A stretch of 64,000 bases of DNA from Melampsora larici-populina 98AG31. Taxonomy: Eukaryota; Basidiomycota; Pucciniomycetes; Pucciniales; Melampsoraceae. Position 1 is the first letter of the stretch. Each line of letters opens with the position of its first letter. Shown piece after piece: positions 1 to 11,654 of the stretch. Below the pieces are notes generated by a model, which made no database searches, was not told the origin of the DNA, and worked only from the letters and a program-made list of their open reading frames with translations. The translations under genes and the position numbers were made by a program. The DNA is taken from the NCBI RefSeq assembly GCF_000204055.1, contig NW_006768784.1:669323-733322 (forward strand), given 5' to 3'.

Positions 1-785
1 GCGGGGTCAAACACCGTGAGTTGGACGTACGCTTTCAAGGTTTTCATTCTTGCGTCGAAGTATGGTGTGAGGGGGAGGAGTAAATGCCCCTCGATGGGCT
101 TCCCGATCATGTAGGTTATCCCATCTTCTGTTTCTGTTTTGGTGTTGCCGATGATTGGTCTGTCAGCCTAGCGTGTGCGTCTGCTATGTCTGTCTCTGCT
201 TTACTGACCAGAGTCGTCTTCCTCCTCACTGCTCTCTGCGCGCCTGCTCTTTTCCTTTTTTCCGCTTGTTGCCTTCGAGGTCTCCTCTCTCTTGCCTCTC
301 TCTTCTTCGTCACCTTTGGCTCTTTTTCTCGCAGTTGGCATCCTCACTCCCTGGTCCTCGCTGTCGCTACCGCTTCCGGAGACGAGGGATGCAGTCCTCG
401 GCCTCTTCGCCTGTGCCGTTTTGGTCTGCTGATTACGACTCCTGGGAACGTTTTTCCCTACGTTGTTGGTGATCGTGTCCCTCTCTTCCTGAGTTGGGGG
501 AGCTCCTCCGTATACCGCGTTGAAGGCTCTTAGAATTTTGTCTGCTCTGTCCGAGTCACCCCAGTAGTACTCGTGTTTGGTTCTTTGCATCCACGCTGCT
601 TTCCTGTCTTCTATTTCTACTTCTCCTGCGTGCGGAACAAATGGGAGCGAGTTAATGTCAGCCTTGTTTTGCCGTTTTCTACTTTTTTTTTTTTTTTTTT
701 TTTTGACTGTTGTTTTCTTTTTTTTTCGGCACAGGTAACCGTTATATTTGGTTTCTCTTCCCTTTGGGTGAGGACATTTCTCCAT
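1..785 (-). CDS. Partial gene of unknown function, runs off left edge
   Basis: The minus strand reads as a charged, low-complexity protein (785 down to 205), rich in Ser/Glu/Lys and ending near SSEEEDDSG. It then joins in phase to a second exon (159 down to 1) whose frame is open to the window edge and reads GKPIEGHLLLPLTPYFDAR and onwards. The inferred intron (204 down to 160, 45 bp) starts GTAAAG, ends GACAG and keeps phase 2. The 5' boundary is unclear. A run of 22 T on the plus strand (683-704) lies inside the frame as poly-Lys and may instead be an intron or slippage tract. I do not recognise a domain. The style resembles lineage-specific, often transposon-linked rust proteins. Only part of the coding sequence is here. 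Confidence 0.42.
683..704. repeat. Homopolymer T tract (22 nt)
   Basis: Twenty-two consecutive T on the plus strand. On the minus strand it would encode a poly-lysine run, so the length of the overlapping frame is uncertain and prone to assembly or slippage error. Confidence 0.9.
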
Positions 786-817
786 TTTATTTCTCTTTTG
801 GTCATGGTATAGCCCAT

Positions 818-2837
818 GCCTAGCCTCGGTGGTTAATGTGACCGGTGCACTTTTTTTCCCGTAGGATTTTCCGCCCTGCTCCTTCCTTGTCTAGACTCCT
901 TTGGTGTCTTTGGTGCATCCGCTGTAGAACTTATAACCCAACAAGGGTTATACAGAGCTGGAAGAGTATAATCTACTAATATAATGACTAGTAGAAGTTG
1001 TCTAAGGACTGCTCTTCTAAAACAACACAATCAGAAAGAGCTCTGTTGTATTGAGTACTGATAAGGCACCAGAGAAATATATCTTCACACGTATTTTAAC
1101 TTCAAAAGCACACTTTGTATTACTATCAACACTGCTATAGTGTTATTCCCAATTGATAACTAAAGAAAATAAGCAATATCTGATTGATATTATTCCCAAT
1201 AAGTCTTTATGACTATAATACTAAAGTAAATTTCTCTTTATAGCTGTAATAAAGGGCGTATTTAAGTGACCAGGTACTATTAAAATAAGTTTATGATGAT
1301 AAACAAAATAATAATGGCGTAAATGATAAAGAAAAAAAGGGGAACAACAGTCCCAAAACCCTCTCAAAGTATATATAACAATGTACTAGAACTTTTACAA
1401 TGGTCAACAACCTCAAAACCAATCAAGTCCGCCCAAAATTCCCTAAAAACCCTATGATGACGCAATGTAATGATTTTGTTACTAATAAATGATGTAATTT
1501 TCACAGCTAAAAGTGATTTTTTCCTTGTAAACTAGCTGAAAACCAATTTTTGAGATTACGAATTTTTTTAGATGTGCTCCAATTTTTGATTACTAAAGTG
1601 CATCTTGTATCCCACGTGTTACTGATCATTTCTGACACCTACATGACCTACTTCTGATGAGTGATGAGTAAGATATTGAGCTGTGAAGTTAAGGTTTTGA
1701 GCATTACATGTTGACTTGTGAGTAAGATATTGAGCTGTGAAGTTAAGGTTTTGAGCATTACATGTTGACTTGTGACTGTAAATTCGAGATTCACACCAAT
1801 TCTTTATTTGCCTTATAACTTTTTACACACACTTCCGTTACTAATGATTTAAAGTTTGTACATTATGTAATCCATTCTTCTGCGTTGAATAAGCCATCTA
1901 CCAACGTATTCTGACGTCATTTGACATATGTAATTAGCTGAAAACCTCCATTTTCCACGAATTTCACCCATTTTCTCCACTTTTCACAGCTGCTACTCTC
2001 TTTTTCTTGCTCATGTAATATGACATCATCATCTATAACCTTAAAAATCCCGGAAAATCCTCTTGGCAACCTTAAATTCCATCACTACCACTATTACACA
2101 ACCAAACTACATGTGTACCTCTTGTTTACCAACTTTGAAAAAGTACCTTTTCCCTAATAACTTTTGTTTCTACTTATCAACCTTGAAGATTAAAATTGTC
2201 ATAGTATAATATAATGTTGTTCTTTCATATTCTAACCTCATAATACCCATAACTTTATTTTTACTAACCTAAAAACCATTTTCCAACCTTTGTACCTATA
2301 TTTTCGAATTTTTCTTATGTTTTTCTTTCTTTCTTTTTGTAATAAGTTTGTAAGTAAAGTATAATGATCTTAATATATAATGTGAAATAAAATGATTTAA
2401 TGTTGACCTAATGACCAATACATAAGCCTACAAGAGCTTCAATTGATCAAAAACCTCCATTTTGAATTTTCTTTCCTGCTGAATCCTGCTAATAAACTGG
2501 TAAACTGGTAATTGTGAATTTTTTAATTGATCCCATAAATTGATCACCACACCGCTTGTTCTCTTTTTCAGGTCAAGCCCCCGGAGATAAGTGAGTGGGA
2601 TGGATATAGGCGTGGTGGTGTGGGGGTCTTCTTGAAGGATGATAACAGAGAAAAAAAGGGGGGGGAAGACTGGGAGATATCGGTGGTTTCTTAAGATAAG
2701 AGGGGAAAGGGAAATGGGGTAGAAACGATGGGGGTAGGACGTGGTGTTGTAAAAAAGGGACATGCGTATGGCCGCTTCCTTTGTGGTACCGTCGTCTTGG
2801 ATGTGGGGGGGTGGTAATACCTGAGACGTATACGGGA
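818..2837. other. AT-rich non-coding stretch
   Basis: No convincing reading frame on either strand. It holds a 54-bp tandem duplication (listed separately) and long runs of simple AT-rich sequence. Weak minus-strand frames at 2428-2863 are His/Pro/Ser-rich translations of a purine-rich tract (2640-2760) and are not supported as genes. Confidence 0.6.
1665..1774. repeat. 54-bp tandem duplication
   Basis: Two adjacent near-identical copies, 1665-1718 and 1719-1772, with identity running about two bases further. Each begins TGAGTAAGATATTGAGC and ends TTGACTTG. There is no inverted structure and no coding potential, so it looks like a recent local duplication. Confidence 0.9.
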
Positions 2838-3212
2838 TTAGATATCTCTGCGCTTACCTTCACCTTCCTGGTTTCCTGTTTCGGCCTTCCTTTCTATTCC
2901 TTCTACTTCTCCTTCCTTTTCCTTTCCTTCTGCTTCATCCGCTTCGCCTTTGTTTCCTTTCGCTTTTTTGGTTGAAGAGCTGGGTTCGCACTGGTCCAAC
3001 GCACCGTCCGTTGTGGCTCTGCTCCCGCCTTGTTTGGTTTGGTCCTTCCGTTCCTGTTGTTGACTTTTCTGATCTTCGGCGTTGTCTGCTTCGACGGTTT
3101 TGTTCTGACTTCTCGTCTTCTTTGTAATCCTGATTTTTGTTCCCGCTGCTGACACCTTGTTCTTCACTGCCTCCATCTCATCGTTGAATGAAGCCATTAT
3201 TTTCCTTGACAC
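2838..3212 (-). CDS. Charged low-complexity ORF, possible 5' exon
   Basis: A minus-strand frame starting MSRKIMASFNDEMEAVKNK (an internal Met is a possible start), very rich in Lys, Glu, Gln and Ala. A good 5' splice site (GAAG then GTAAGC) occurs on the minus strand at about 2858. The frame could therefore be the first exon of the left-edge gene or a separate gene. The roughly 2 kb to the next plausible exon is long for this genome, and I could not find an in-phase acceptor joining the two. No domain recognised. It could be chance coding in a purine-rich tract. Confidence 0.28.
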   Translation of the reverse strand: MSRKIMASFNDEMEAVKNKVSAAGTKIRITKKTRSQNKTVEADNAEDQKSQQQERKDQTKQGGSRATTDGALDQCEPSSSTKKAKGNKGEADEAEGKEKEGEVEGIERKAETGNQEGEGKRRDI

Positions 3213-4089
3213 TGTTGCGTACCACTGAAACTATTCTGTTTGACTTTTTAAATTTTAAATTTTCGAATATTCAATGAGTAATATAAATACTTTGAAAGTT
3301 CAGGGATGGTCAAGGTTCTTGGTGACTTGGTGCGGGGGGGTGAAAAATTCTCGATCTGGGAATTTCCCACGACTGAGTTGTGTGTTGTACAGCTGTACAG
3401 GCACCTCACCACCTAGACCTTAGCTTATGGACCTATGTGTTAAGCCGTACCTTGGTTAACACTATCCAAGAATGACCTAATCAATGTGGCATTCTTTGGG
3501 TCAAGGTGAGTTTTGTACGCAGGAAAATTAAGATACTTATACGGGTTTGAAAAACACCCCAGTCAAACCCTCATAGGCTCATACATCAAAAGTCGTGCTC
3601 TCATATAAGGACATGCTATCCTGCACAGCACAAGTATTGAAGTTCTCAAATCTTCCTTAACGATCATCTACTCCAATCCAAGTAACATTCAAGTACAACA
3701 TGTCCATATTTACTAAACAAGGGTTTTATACAAAAAATGACAATCGAATCAATTTCTCCTTTCACAGCCTCTCACTTCTCACAGACATAAGAAGACAGCT
3801 ACAATCTTAGGAAGAAATATGCGTGGGTGGCGTTACTTTTCCGGTCCGTTGCTCCACATGCCAGAGGATTTACCCTTGATGAACCGCATTGGTGCTCAAG
3901 CCTAGTCCTGAAACAGGGTGCGTTTATGAAGTTTATCGTGCCAAACATCATCCAACATATATAAATGAGAACCGAGTCCATGGATCTCTGATACGCTTAC
4001 TCGCCGATTATCTCAAACCTCACTCGCTGTGAATTCTTGCCGGTTAACTTACCTGAATCAAAGTTTGAAGACTTGCATACTCAGATCAA
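3213..4089. other. Intergenic stretch upstream of the Cys-rich secreted gene
   Basis: No supported gene. The short minus frame at 3799-3981 lacks a signal peptide or domain. The region should contain the promoter and 5' UTR of the gene starting at 4090. No clear TATA element could be assigned. Confidence 0.5.
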
Positions 4090-4836
4090 ATGCGTAACGT
4101 CTACCCCAAGATTTTCCTTTTACTCCTTTCCCTATGGGTTGATAATCTGAATGCAATCCAATCATATGTTCCGTGTGTTAAAGGATTTATACGTAACACA
4201 GACACAAATGCAGGTATGTGGTTTTCATCCTCAATTCATCTTGTCTTGTCACTTCAGCAAAAGCTGACTGACCAGGAAGTTGTGATGGCTCATATCGAAA
4301 GTGTGCGCTGTGAGTTTTACACTTCCACCTTATAGGTCACAGTATGACTGCGTATATACAAGTTGCTCCTATAATCCCAATGGTAAGTACCTCAGACCAA
4401 GTTCTTGATTTTCCTTCTTATACAAATAAACCTGTAAAGCTGATCAACAAAGAGATTTGAATTTCATTAGGTACCAAATGGGTTCCGATGCCAAATTGTC
4501 AATTGATAGGATCAAAAGACAAAGGTGTTAGTAATCAAAAATGTATAATGTATGATTATAACGAAAAACTTGGAAACTTTGGTCAGTCTATTGACCTCTT
4601 TTTTTGATTTGTAAGATTTGACTTGATAAACTAACTTGATTTGAGATTTCTTGATGGGTCAAATAGCTTGTACTAACGCCGCTGGAAAATCTTATGCTTG
4701 TCCTTATACACCTCAAACTGTGCCAGCCATGGGTCAGTCAAAGATCTTATTTATTGATCAAAAATCTCGTTGAAACTGAAATAAGTTGATTTCTTTTGTA
4801 GTATGCACGGACTGTAATCTTTATCACCAAAAATGA
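4090..4836 (+). CDS. Small cysteine-rich secreted protein
   Basis: Proposed exons: 4090-4213 (or to 4217), 4336-4382, 4471-4581, 4667-4732 and 4802-4836, giving about 128 aa. It begins MRNVYPKIFLLLLSLWVDN, a convincing signal peptide cleaved near LNA. About nine cysteines follow, including CVYTSC, NCQL, KCIM, ACTN, ACPY and a terminal VCTDC. Introns 2-4 (88, 85 and 69 bp) are all phase 1, which supports the model. Intron 1 is the weak point: the strong donor at 4214 gives the wrong phase for the Cys-containing frame of exon 2, whereas a weaker GTGGTT donor at 4218 restores it. Secreted, small and Cys-rich are the usual features of a rust effector candidate. Function unknown. Confidence 0.68.
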
Positions 4837-5545
4837 TGATCAATCGACTCGGACTCTGATGTTTGGGTGATGAAATATATTGTAACTTATTCCTTGGTTC
4901 AGACATTTTTCTTTGGCTTTGCCTAACTTCAACCTTCACCGTGAGTAGAAATTGCATCATCAACAGAAATTTCTATACATAACTACAGAAAGAGACTACC
5001 AGAGGATTTAGGACAAGTCGCATTTAGCCTTCGAAGACTCTAGTCTATAGTCTTCACTATCATACACGGTCACCATGAGATTCTTCTGTGCTAAAAGAAT
5101 GATGAAGAAAAGTCCAAAAGTCTAGTCCAAAGTGACTTGCTTACCTATGTGCAATCACATTGGATATAAGAAAGAAAGAAACACTTTGGCTTACAAGCTC
5201 TGCATGTTGATACAAAGAATTGTGGGGCCCCTGGAGTCTGAGTGTTTTGAATGAATTAAAGATGAATTTAAGAGTTTATTTTGTACAATCCATTCGCGTT
5301 GAATTGTACAACAACTTTCTTCGGTTCAAAGAAAGTTGTATCGAATACATTTGCAATAAAAATAGATCACCTCATCAGAAATTAGAATCGCGCTTGGATC
5401 ACGTGATCAATAGAACAAAACAAAACACATTATCTGATCAGGTCACGTCTTTGGGTTTATTTAGCAATCAAGATTCGAAGAAGTGATTTGTATCAAGACC
5501 ATTAGATGATGAGGTTTGAGAATCCTTGGATGAAGTTTTAAAGAA
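4837..5545. other. Intergenic stretch
   Basis: The 3' flank of the Cys-rich gene and the upstream region of the membrane-protein gene. An 88-codon frame at 5220-5486 has no signal peptide, no domain and no splice partner, and was not called. Confidence 0.5.
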
Positions 5546-7323
5546 ATGAATTTAAATCAAGATCAACTTTGGTTTAAAGAACACGTCTATGGCTCGAAGA
5601 TCTTCTCGACAATAGTGAATTCGAATCGATCGATCTCAAGTTTATTAATTTACTTTCATTTGTTGATTTCAACTTTCTTGACTTTCTTCTTGGTTTACAA
5701 GTCTTCAAGGAAATCGATCGCTTCACTTGGCTTTGGTTTTTCGATTTCATTTTCACTTTATCTTTTGATCGTTAACTTTGTTGGACTTGATGGGATCACT
5801 GGGATATATTCGGCTTATTGGAAACAAGATCTCGCATTAACTTCCATCGTCATTCTTTCAAACTATTTCACATTTTTATTCTTTTTATTTCTGATCTTCA
5901 GGAAACAACAACCACATCCTCATCTTTTATATCGTTATCTTGAACTCTTAGGTCTTTGTTTCTTTAACCTTGAAGGAAGTTTATGTTTATCAATCTCAAT
6001 CTTATCATTTACAAACCAATTCCATTCAACTCATTATTTCAAACCAATCTTGATCAGTTTGATGTCTTTAGCATTCACTTTAATCAGTTATTTTAATCTT
6101 CAAGCGGCTATCTTAATCTCATTTTCGACCATCTCAAGTTTTTTATTTTTTTTTACTTTGGATTTGATCATTAATAAAAACTTTGGAATCGGTTTAGCTT
6201 GGAGAGTTTTATTTGATCATAATCATTTACACCAATCAGTATGTTTTGAATTCCTAATCTTTTCTCTTTTCTTTAAATCATTGTCTTTTGTTGAATGGAT
6301 CTTGACAATTTCTTTTGCCATAGGTTTTGAGGAATTATTATCCACCTGTTTCTACTCGAATCTTAATAGGTCTTAGTTGGTTAACGAGGTTGAGTTGCAC
6401 AAGTTTCTTTTAAGATTCTTTGATGTTGACATTTCACTGATCGACTGGTTTTTGATTTCAGTTTGATGATCGTGATCGGTTTCAAATTGATAAATCGATC
6501 AAAACCCAACTCAACCAAATCGAATTCGAATTCGAATTCCAATCGATTATCATCCACCACCATCTTACAATCCATCCGATCCACCATCCCATCCGAAAAA
6601 GAATCCCAAACCCAACTCCAAGATGCCCAACCCCATGATCCTCAATCCACAAACCTAAGTTCAATAGAAACCGAAATGCCCAGAGTCTTATCCACCGAAC
6701 TACGAACGACAACTACCTCTAATGATACAGGATTAAGTGCGATACCTGAACTAACAGAAGCAAGTCAAACCGAAAGCATCATAGCCTTTTCGAACCCAAG
6801 ATCATCCTTCAACATCAGATCATCATCTAATGCCACCAGTTCATCTCACCAAAGATCATCAATCGACCAATCCCAAAACCTAAGATCAGCCAAAAAAAGA
6901 CGTTCGACTTTCTCTTCTCTCGAACACCAATACCATTCCCCATCACATTCTCATTCGCTTTCTCATTCTCATTCACTCACACCTGATGATTCGATTTCCC
7001 TAAGTTTTGATTGTAAAGTATTGATTGAAGAAGAATCTTTAGAAATCATGAGATCTGAATCTGTTTCGGATTATTTAAGAATCGCTTACGAATCTCAAAG
7101 AGAAGATGAACTTAGGATTGAAGGGATCGGAGGAAATCAGGGCAATGAAGTGGATGAAGATCAAGAAAGAAATCCTGATCAGGAAGGAAATCGTGATCAA
7201 AGTTTAGAACATGATGGAAATGAAATTCAAGATGATGATGAACCAGGAAATGAAGATTCAAATGATCAAGTTAATGAAGATCATCCTGAAATGAGCATCA
7301 GACGTGATTTACATTTATTTTAA
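5546..7323 (+). CDS. Multi-pass membrane protein with Ser/Asn-rich cytosolic tail
   Basis: Exons 5546-6369 and 6462-7323 join in phase 2 across a 92-bp intron, giving 561 aa. Residues 1-275 contain about seven hydrophobic segments separated by short charged loops (for example SLLIYFHLLISTFLTFFLVY near residue 32). The remaining 285 residues are hydrophilic, rich in Ser, Asn and Gln, with His-Ser repeats near residue 430 and an acidic Asp/Glu/Gln-rich end. A roughly 7-TM core plus a long phosphorylatable tail is the layout of fungal GPCR-like receptors. However, I see no recognisable receptor-family motif, so that is only an analogy. The start is the first ATG of the open frame. Function unknown. 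Confidence 0.72.
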
Positions 7324-8351
7324 AAAATTTGTGAAAGTTTAATAGAGTAACCACTTACTCATAAAAGGAAAAAAAATAAATCTTTTCAATGAGAAAGACA
7401 CTTTGATTTATAGAGCTATTGATGATGTTATTTTGGTTTTGGTTTTGGGCTCACGCAATATGCAATGTACATTTTGATGATCGGAAAAAAAAACCATGAG
7501 TTTTCCCTTTACATTTTGTTGTGTTCAGAATGTAAAAATTTCATTAAGATTGTAGGATATATAATTTCTTTAATTCAAATAATGCTAAAAAAAGAAGCCT
7601 AGGAATCAGAGCATTGATTAGTGGGTTCAAGTCCAAGATCCTGAGCAGGTATAATTGAACCTCTGAGCACAGTCTTTAAGGGTGTGTTCACATAAGCAAT
7701 TTCTGGTGAGAAATCACATTCTACAAAATTTGAAGTGTCTATTTGGTGGTGGATGTTTCATTTTTGCATTAAAATATTTACAGAATGTGATTGCTGGTCA
7801 GAAATTCCTTAAATGAATGGGCCCTAAGAGTCTGTTCAAGTTGCCATGATGTGTTTTCAGTCCTACAGTTCTCTATCTGAGTGAGAATCTCTTCAATCCA
7901 TCTAAAAACCTAAACAGTCTTAACTAACCCAGAGCCAGCCAAATGGTTTCATACTGTTATCCTTAGTACACTTAAGTGCTCATCCAGGTATTTCTCCTCT
8001 GTTCCAGATCACATATCATCTGTTCAACTTCCAGATCACATATATTGCAAGGCATGATTGAAATTGTCAGTTTGTCACTTTGGTTGTTTTCTCATTTGAT
8101 TGATCTAAAGAAACTTAATGAAAAGGTTATTTCAAATTCCAACAAGACTTTTGATTGAACTTAAGAACGTTATAAACTTGGTCATATTAAAAAACCAGAA
8201 AAGATACAAATCTACCTACATCAAAACACTGCTTATAATTTTGAGATCTTTTAAAAAAAATTGAAAGCTCTTCCTGAGAAGCACATCTTAGTGTTTTTTT
8301 TGTCAAAAAAAAATGAGATTTGAGGAGCTGGGAGATGTGCCTCCCTAATGT
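7324..8351. other. Intergenic stretch with one MITE
   Basis: AT-rich DNA between the membrane-protein gene and the hAT element. It contains a small inverted-repeat element (7674-7828). The last bases, CTAATGT at 8345-8351, are the presumed hAT target-site duplication. No gene seen. Confidence 0.6.
7674..7828. mobile_element. MITE-like inverted-repeat element (about 155 bp)
   Basis: Imperfect terminal inverted repeats of about 48 bp, from about 7674-7722 and 7783-7828, sharing the inner block AATTTCTGRYSAG then AATCACATTCT. No coding capacity. The target duplication is uncertain: AGTCT occurs at both edges with a one-base offset. Confidence 0.6.
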
Positions 8352-8369
8352 CAACACTGCCACAATTAC
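8352..8369 (+). repeat. hAT left terminal inverted repeat
   Basis: CAACACTGCCACAATTAC. It pairs with the inverse of 23887-23904 with two mismatches in the first 15 positions. It is preceded directly by the 7-bp flank CTAATGT. Confidence 0.8.
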
Positions 8370-8374
8370 TTTAC

Positions 8375-8700
8375 CAGTATCGGTATCGTAGCGGTATCAG
8401 GGATGCAGCAGTGAGTCTACTCCGACTCACTTGCCGCGCAACCTGGCCCGGTACTCCACTTGAGTACTGAGACACGTGAGTTACAGAGAGACGCTGGACT
8501 CCACTCTCAAACGATGTGAGAGTCAGGCATGAGTTCAAGACTCAGCTTGGCCCCGTATGTAAGTACTACAGTGGCTAAGTACTCACTGAGTGAGTAGACT
8601 CACGTGAGAGACTACTCAATATGAGTATACTCATTGTTGATGAGATCGAGTGTACTCATGAGTATTGAGTACACTCAATTGGATCGGTGTAGCAAACTTA
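8375..8700. repeat. hAT left subterminal motif cluster
   Basis: Dense GTATCG-type repeats near the end, then many GAGTA/TACTC words (for example GAGTATACTC) in both orientations. Similar words recur inverted at 22810-23060. In hAT elements such subterminal clusters are transposase-binding sites, so that role is inferred. Confidence 0.6.
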
Positions 8701-8886
8701 TTTGCGGAGGTGATAACAAAGGGTCATGTATTTCAAATTTCTTAGATATTTTTGTAAGAGAGGGGATATTCATTTGTTAAACTAAACCTCGGTTCAGAGG
8801 GAAAAACAATAGAGGACAAAAAGGGCGGGCCCATTCAAAACAACGCGTGACTCAGAGTCAAAGCAGACCAAAACAATTCCACATGT

Positions 8887-11654
8887 CTAAGCTACATCCT
8901 CCACATTGACAGTTGACTCCCAATTCGCAAGCCAGTGTCGAACGAGTACAAGGTGGCAAATCGTCTCTGGGTCAAGGCGGCCTCGGGAAGGGACGGCTAT
9001 GTTGCCTGAGATAGAGAAGACCCTCTCAACTGATGCGCCAGCTGCCGCAATTGTGAGGTGTTGAAGGGCTATCTGAGCCAACACTGGTAGTCCCAACGGC
9101 TTGGACATACGCTGAAATGAGGACGGTGGTCAGCTTGGTTCTTTCTGCGCGCTGAAAAGATGAAACATCAGTAACCACCCAAAACTCCCCAATCGTTTCA
9201 TTGGGGAGTACAGGATCCAGGCGTTGTAAGTATTGCGTTACTTCGTCCATTTCTTGACTGGAATTGCTTGAAGGTTGAATTGCCGAGGTACCCAATAGAG
9301 AGTATATTTCTTGAAGTTTCTTGTGGGTGGTTTTAGTTGGCTGAGCAGGAACAGGAGGAGGGGTCTCGCGGCCACTTTCCGTGGGGCTGGGCTTCCAAAG
9401 GTCGTACTCGTCTCGAAGGGAGCGCTTGGCCTGGACTTCAACCTCTAGATGATTACGAAAGATTGAGTCTCCCTGGACAGGATCCAGGAGGGTTGCCACC
9501 AAGGTCTGCATGTTGCACTCTTCGCGGTCGAGATACTTCACTAGCTTGTCTTCCGCTCGTTTGCAAGCTTGGCCCCAAGCTCCTGGAACACTCTGGTGTT
9601 TCTGCAAAACCGTCTGAAGCGCCCAGAGTACAGGAAGAACTAATTGCTTAGTTGCATCATTGGATTGAAATATCTGAGTGGCAGTTTCGAACATCTCTAG
9701 AACAGGGTGCATATACTCGATAGTTGACCAGTCCGCCTTCGAGATGGCCAGGTGAGTCCGTTTCGGGTCCGCAGTGTAGAGTTCAAGTGAGTTTCTGAGG
9801 TTGAGGGTTTGTTGTACCTGAAATGAATTAACGTATGGTCAGACTGGTACAGGTAAAAGACGCATTTGCCAAAAGTGGGGCACTTACGACATAATAGAAA
9901 TAATTCCAGTGAGTAGGAGGGCAGCTGAGGGGAAGAAGTTGCGGATCTTGGACTTCATCGCAAATCTTAATGAACGACTCGAGCTCCTGAGGACTTTTTC
10001 TGATGTGGGTATCCAAGGCACGGATGCGGGTGACGATTGTTGACTTTTTCTTGCGGGCGGTGAGGAGGACAGTTGGCGAGTCTTCTAAGTGTCCCTCTTC
10101 TGGGCCAGCGGTTTCTTCGTTAGTCAGATGGGATAGGTCGACATCGGAATTTTGGGTCTGGGTCGGGCCGTGGACCTCGAGGGAGGACTGAGATAGCGAA
10201 ACAGAGTTTTGAGCCCACGAGTTGGTGACAGGTACGTTGTAGTCGCCGGTGATAGGTAATTCATCAGTTTCAAAAGACGCGCGCGATTTGGCCATGCCCG
10301 AGGTTTCATACCTGGCAAGATCCTTGTCCGTTAGCTGACCCATACCGTCCAAGAAGTCCTTTGCCACAAGATTGATCACGTGGCACATGCAGCCATGGAA
10401 CCTCGATTCAAACGGCCAGTGGATTCCAAGAGTTGAATATCAGTCGCCTAAAAGTTTTGCCATCGAACGGTTTGAAGAGGCGTTGTCCCCGGTAATGGAG
10501 TAGTGATTACAAAGTGCGCCAACATGCTCCAGCGCCTTCCAGAACACCTTGGCCAGGTTGTCACCTGTATGTTTCCCCTTGAGTTTCTGACACATTGGGA
10601 AATAAGGCTTGTCAGGCTTACAATTCGTAAAATTGATTCGTAAAATCAGGTCAGATGAGCACTTACTTTGAAAGCAAGGAGCCGACGACAGAATTTGCCT
10701 TCCGAGTTGAAGAAAAAGCCATTGATAGCCATGTAGGTATGAGAAAAGTCAGCGCTGGTCCAACAATCCGTCGCAGTTGAAATTGAACCGGGAACCAAAG
10801 CAATCTCGTCCAAGAGTTTTCGTTCGAGATCCAAGAAAAGAGCCTCGGAATCAGCTTTGACAGCCATCCGAGCTGGCCAATAAAACGATGGTGCAATAGC
10901 ACAAAGGGCCTTCTGCATCAACACGCCCTCAAAGATAGAGAAAGGTAAATTCTTGCTAATGACGGCTCCGACAAGCAGAGTTCGTAACTCTTTTTTTTGA
11001 TCCGCGGCAACAATCGGATCGCTTTCCGGTTTGATGGCTCCAGGATTGTGGTTGTACCAAGCAAGCGCCAAGCCGGGACACTTGCATCTGTGCTTGTGCA
11101 AGTTCGAATTGGGCCGGCCGGAAATCGAGAGCACAACCCTGCAAATAAGCAAGAACAGTCAGTTTCGAACAGTCAGTTTCCCATAAGTGTAGCTATGGAA
11201 ATCTGTATGTTCACTTACGGACAGTGAAGACAAGCGTACGACATCACGCCCTCAGCCTTGGACTCGTCTGGCGATTTTTGTGGCTCCTAACAGGGTAAGT
11301 CGGTCAATTTCCCACATGTTCAGCATTTGAGTTGGGTGTGTAAGCAACCGGGTCTTGATAACTCACATCGAAGTACAGATAAACGTCTGATCAGTGTCGG
11401 TGAGATCTCAACGTCGCCTCCTTGCCATCGAAGTTGGTGGTATCTTGCACGATAAAGGATTTCGGTCGCGATCTTGGAGTTGCATCGACTCGGTTGGAAG
11501 ACGATGGCACCCGTGAACCCATTCCAACACCGACACGAGTCAACGGCGTGATACGGGAGGCTGAGACGGTACGCGACAAGGAGTTTGGGGTCACACGACG
11601 AGCATAGGGAGAAACCATGGTGGGAGGAGGAGATTTGGCTATGTTTTGAGGCAT
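8887..11654 (-). pseudogene. hAT transposase, degenerate
   Basis: Multi-exon minus-strand remnant. From the N-terminus: a BED-type zinc finger around 11070-11260 (ACLHCP, then NLHKHR), a typical hAT block ATDCWTSADFSHTYMAING at about 10725-10790, then the TGDNASSNRSMAKLL and CMCHVINLVAKDFL blocks. The C-terminal hAT dimerisation region is ASVERVFSISGNIAVPSRG (8960-9050). Its last intron (about 9109-9167) removes cleanly to give EFWVRMSKP. Two in-frame stops break it. One TGA at 10442-10440 lies between the DNASSN and CHVINL blocks. Another TGA follows RSHRH near 11390. It is therefore probably inactive, and the element may depend on a transposase elsewhere. Exon limits are approximate and the start at 11654 is a guess. 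Confidence 0.8.

Noticed and set aside
84..533. Plus-strand frames of 105-149 codons at the left edge
   Set aside because: They lie opposite the minus-strand exon that continues in phase to the window edge. The Ser/Cys/Phe-rich translation is the complement of its charged codons.
2428..2863. Minus-strand His/Pro/Ser-rich frames
   Set aside because: They translate a purine-rich simple tract, and two overlapping frames are equally open with no splice partner or domain.
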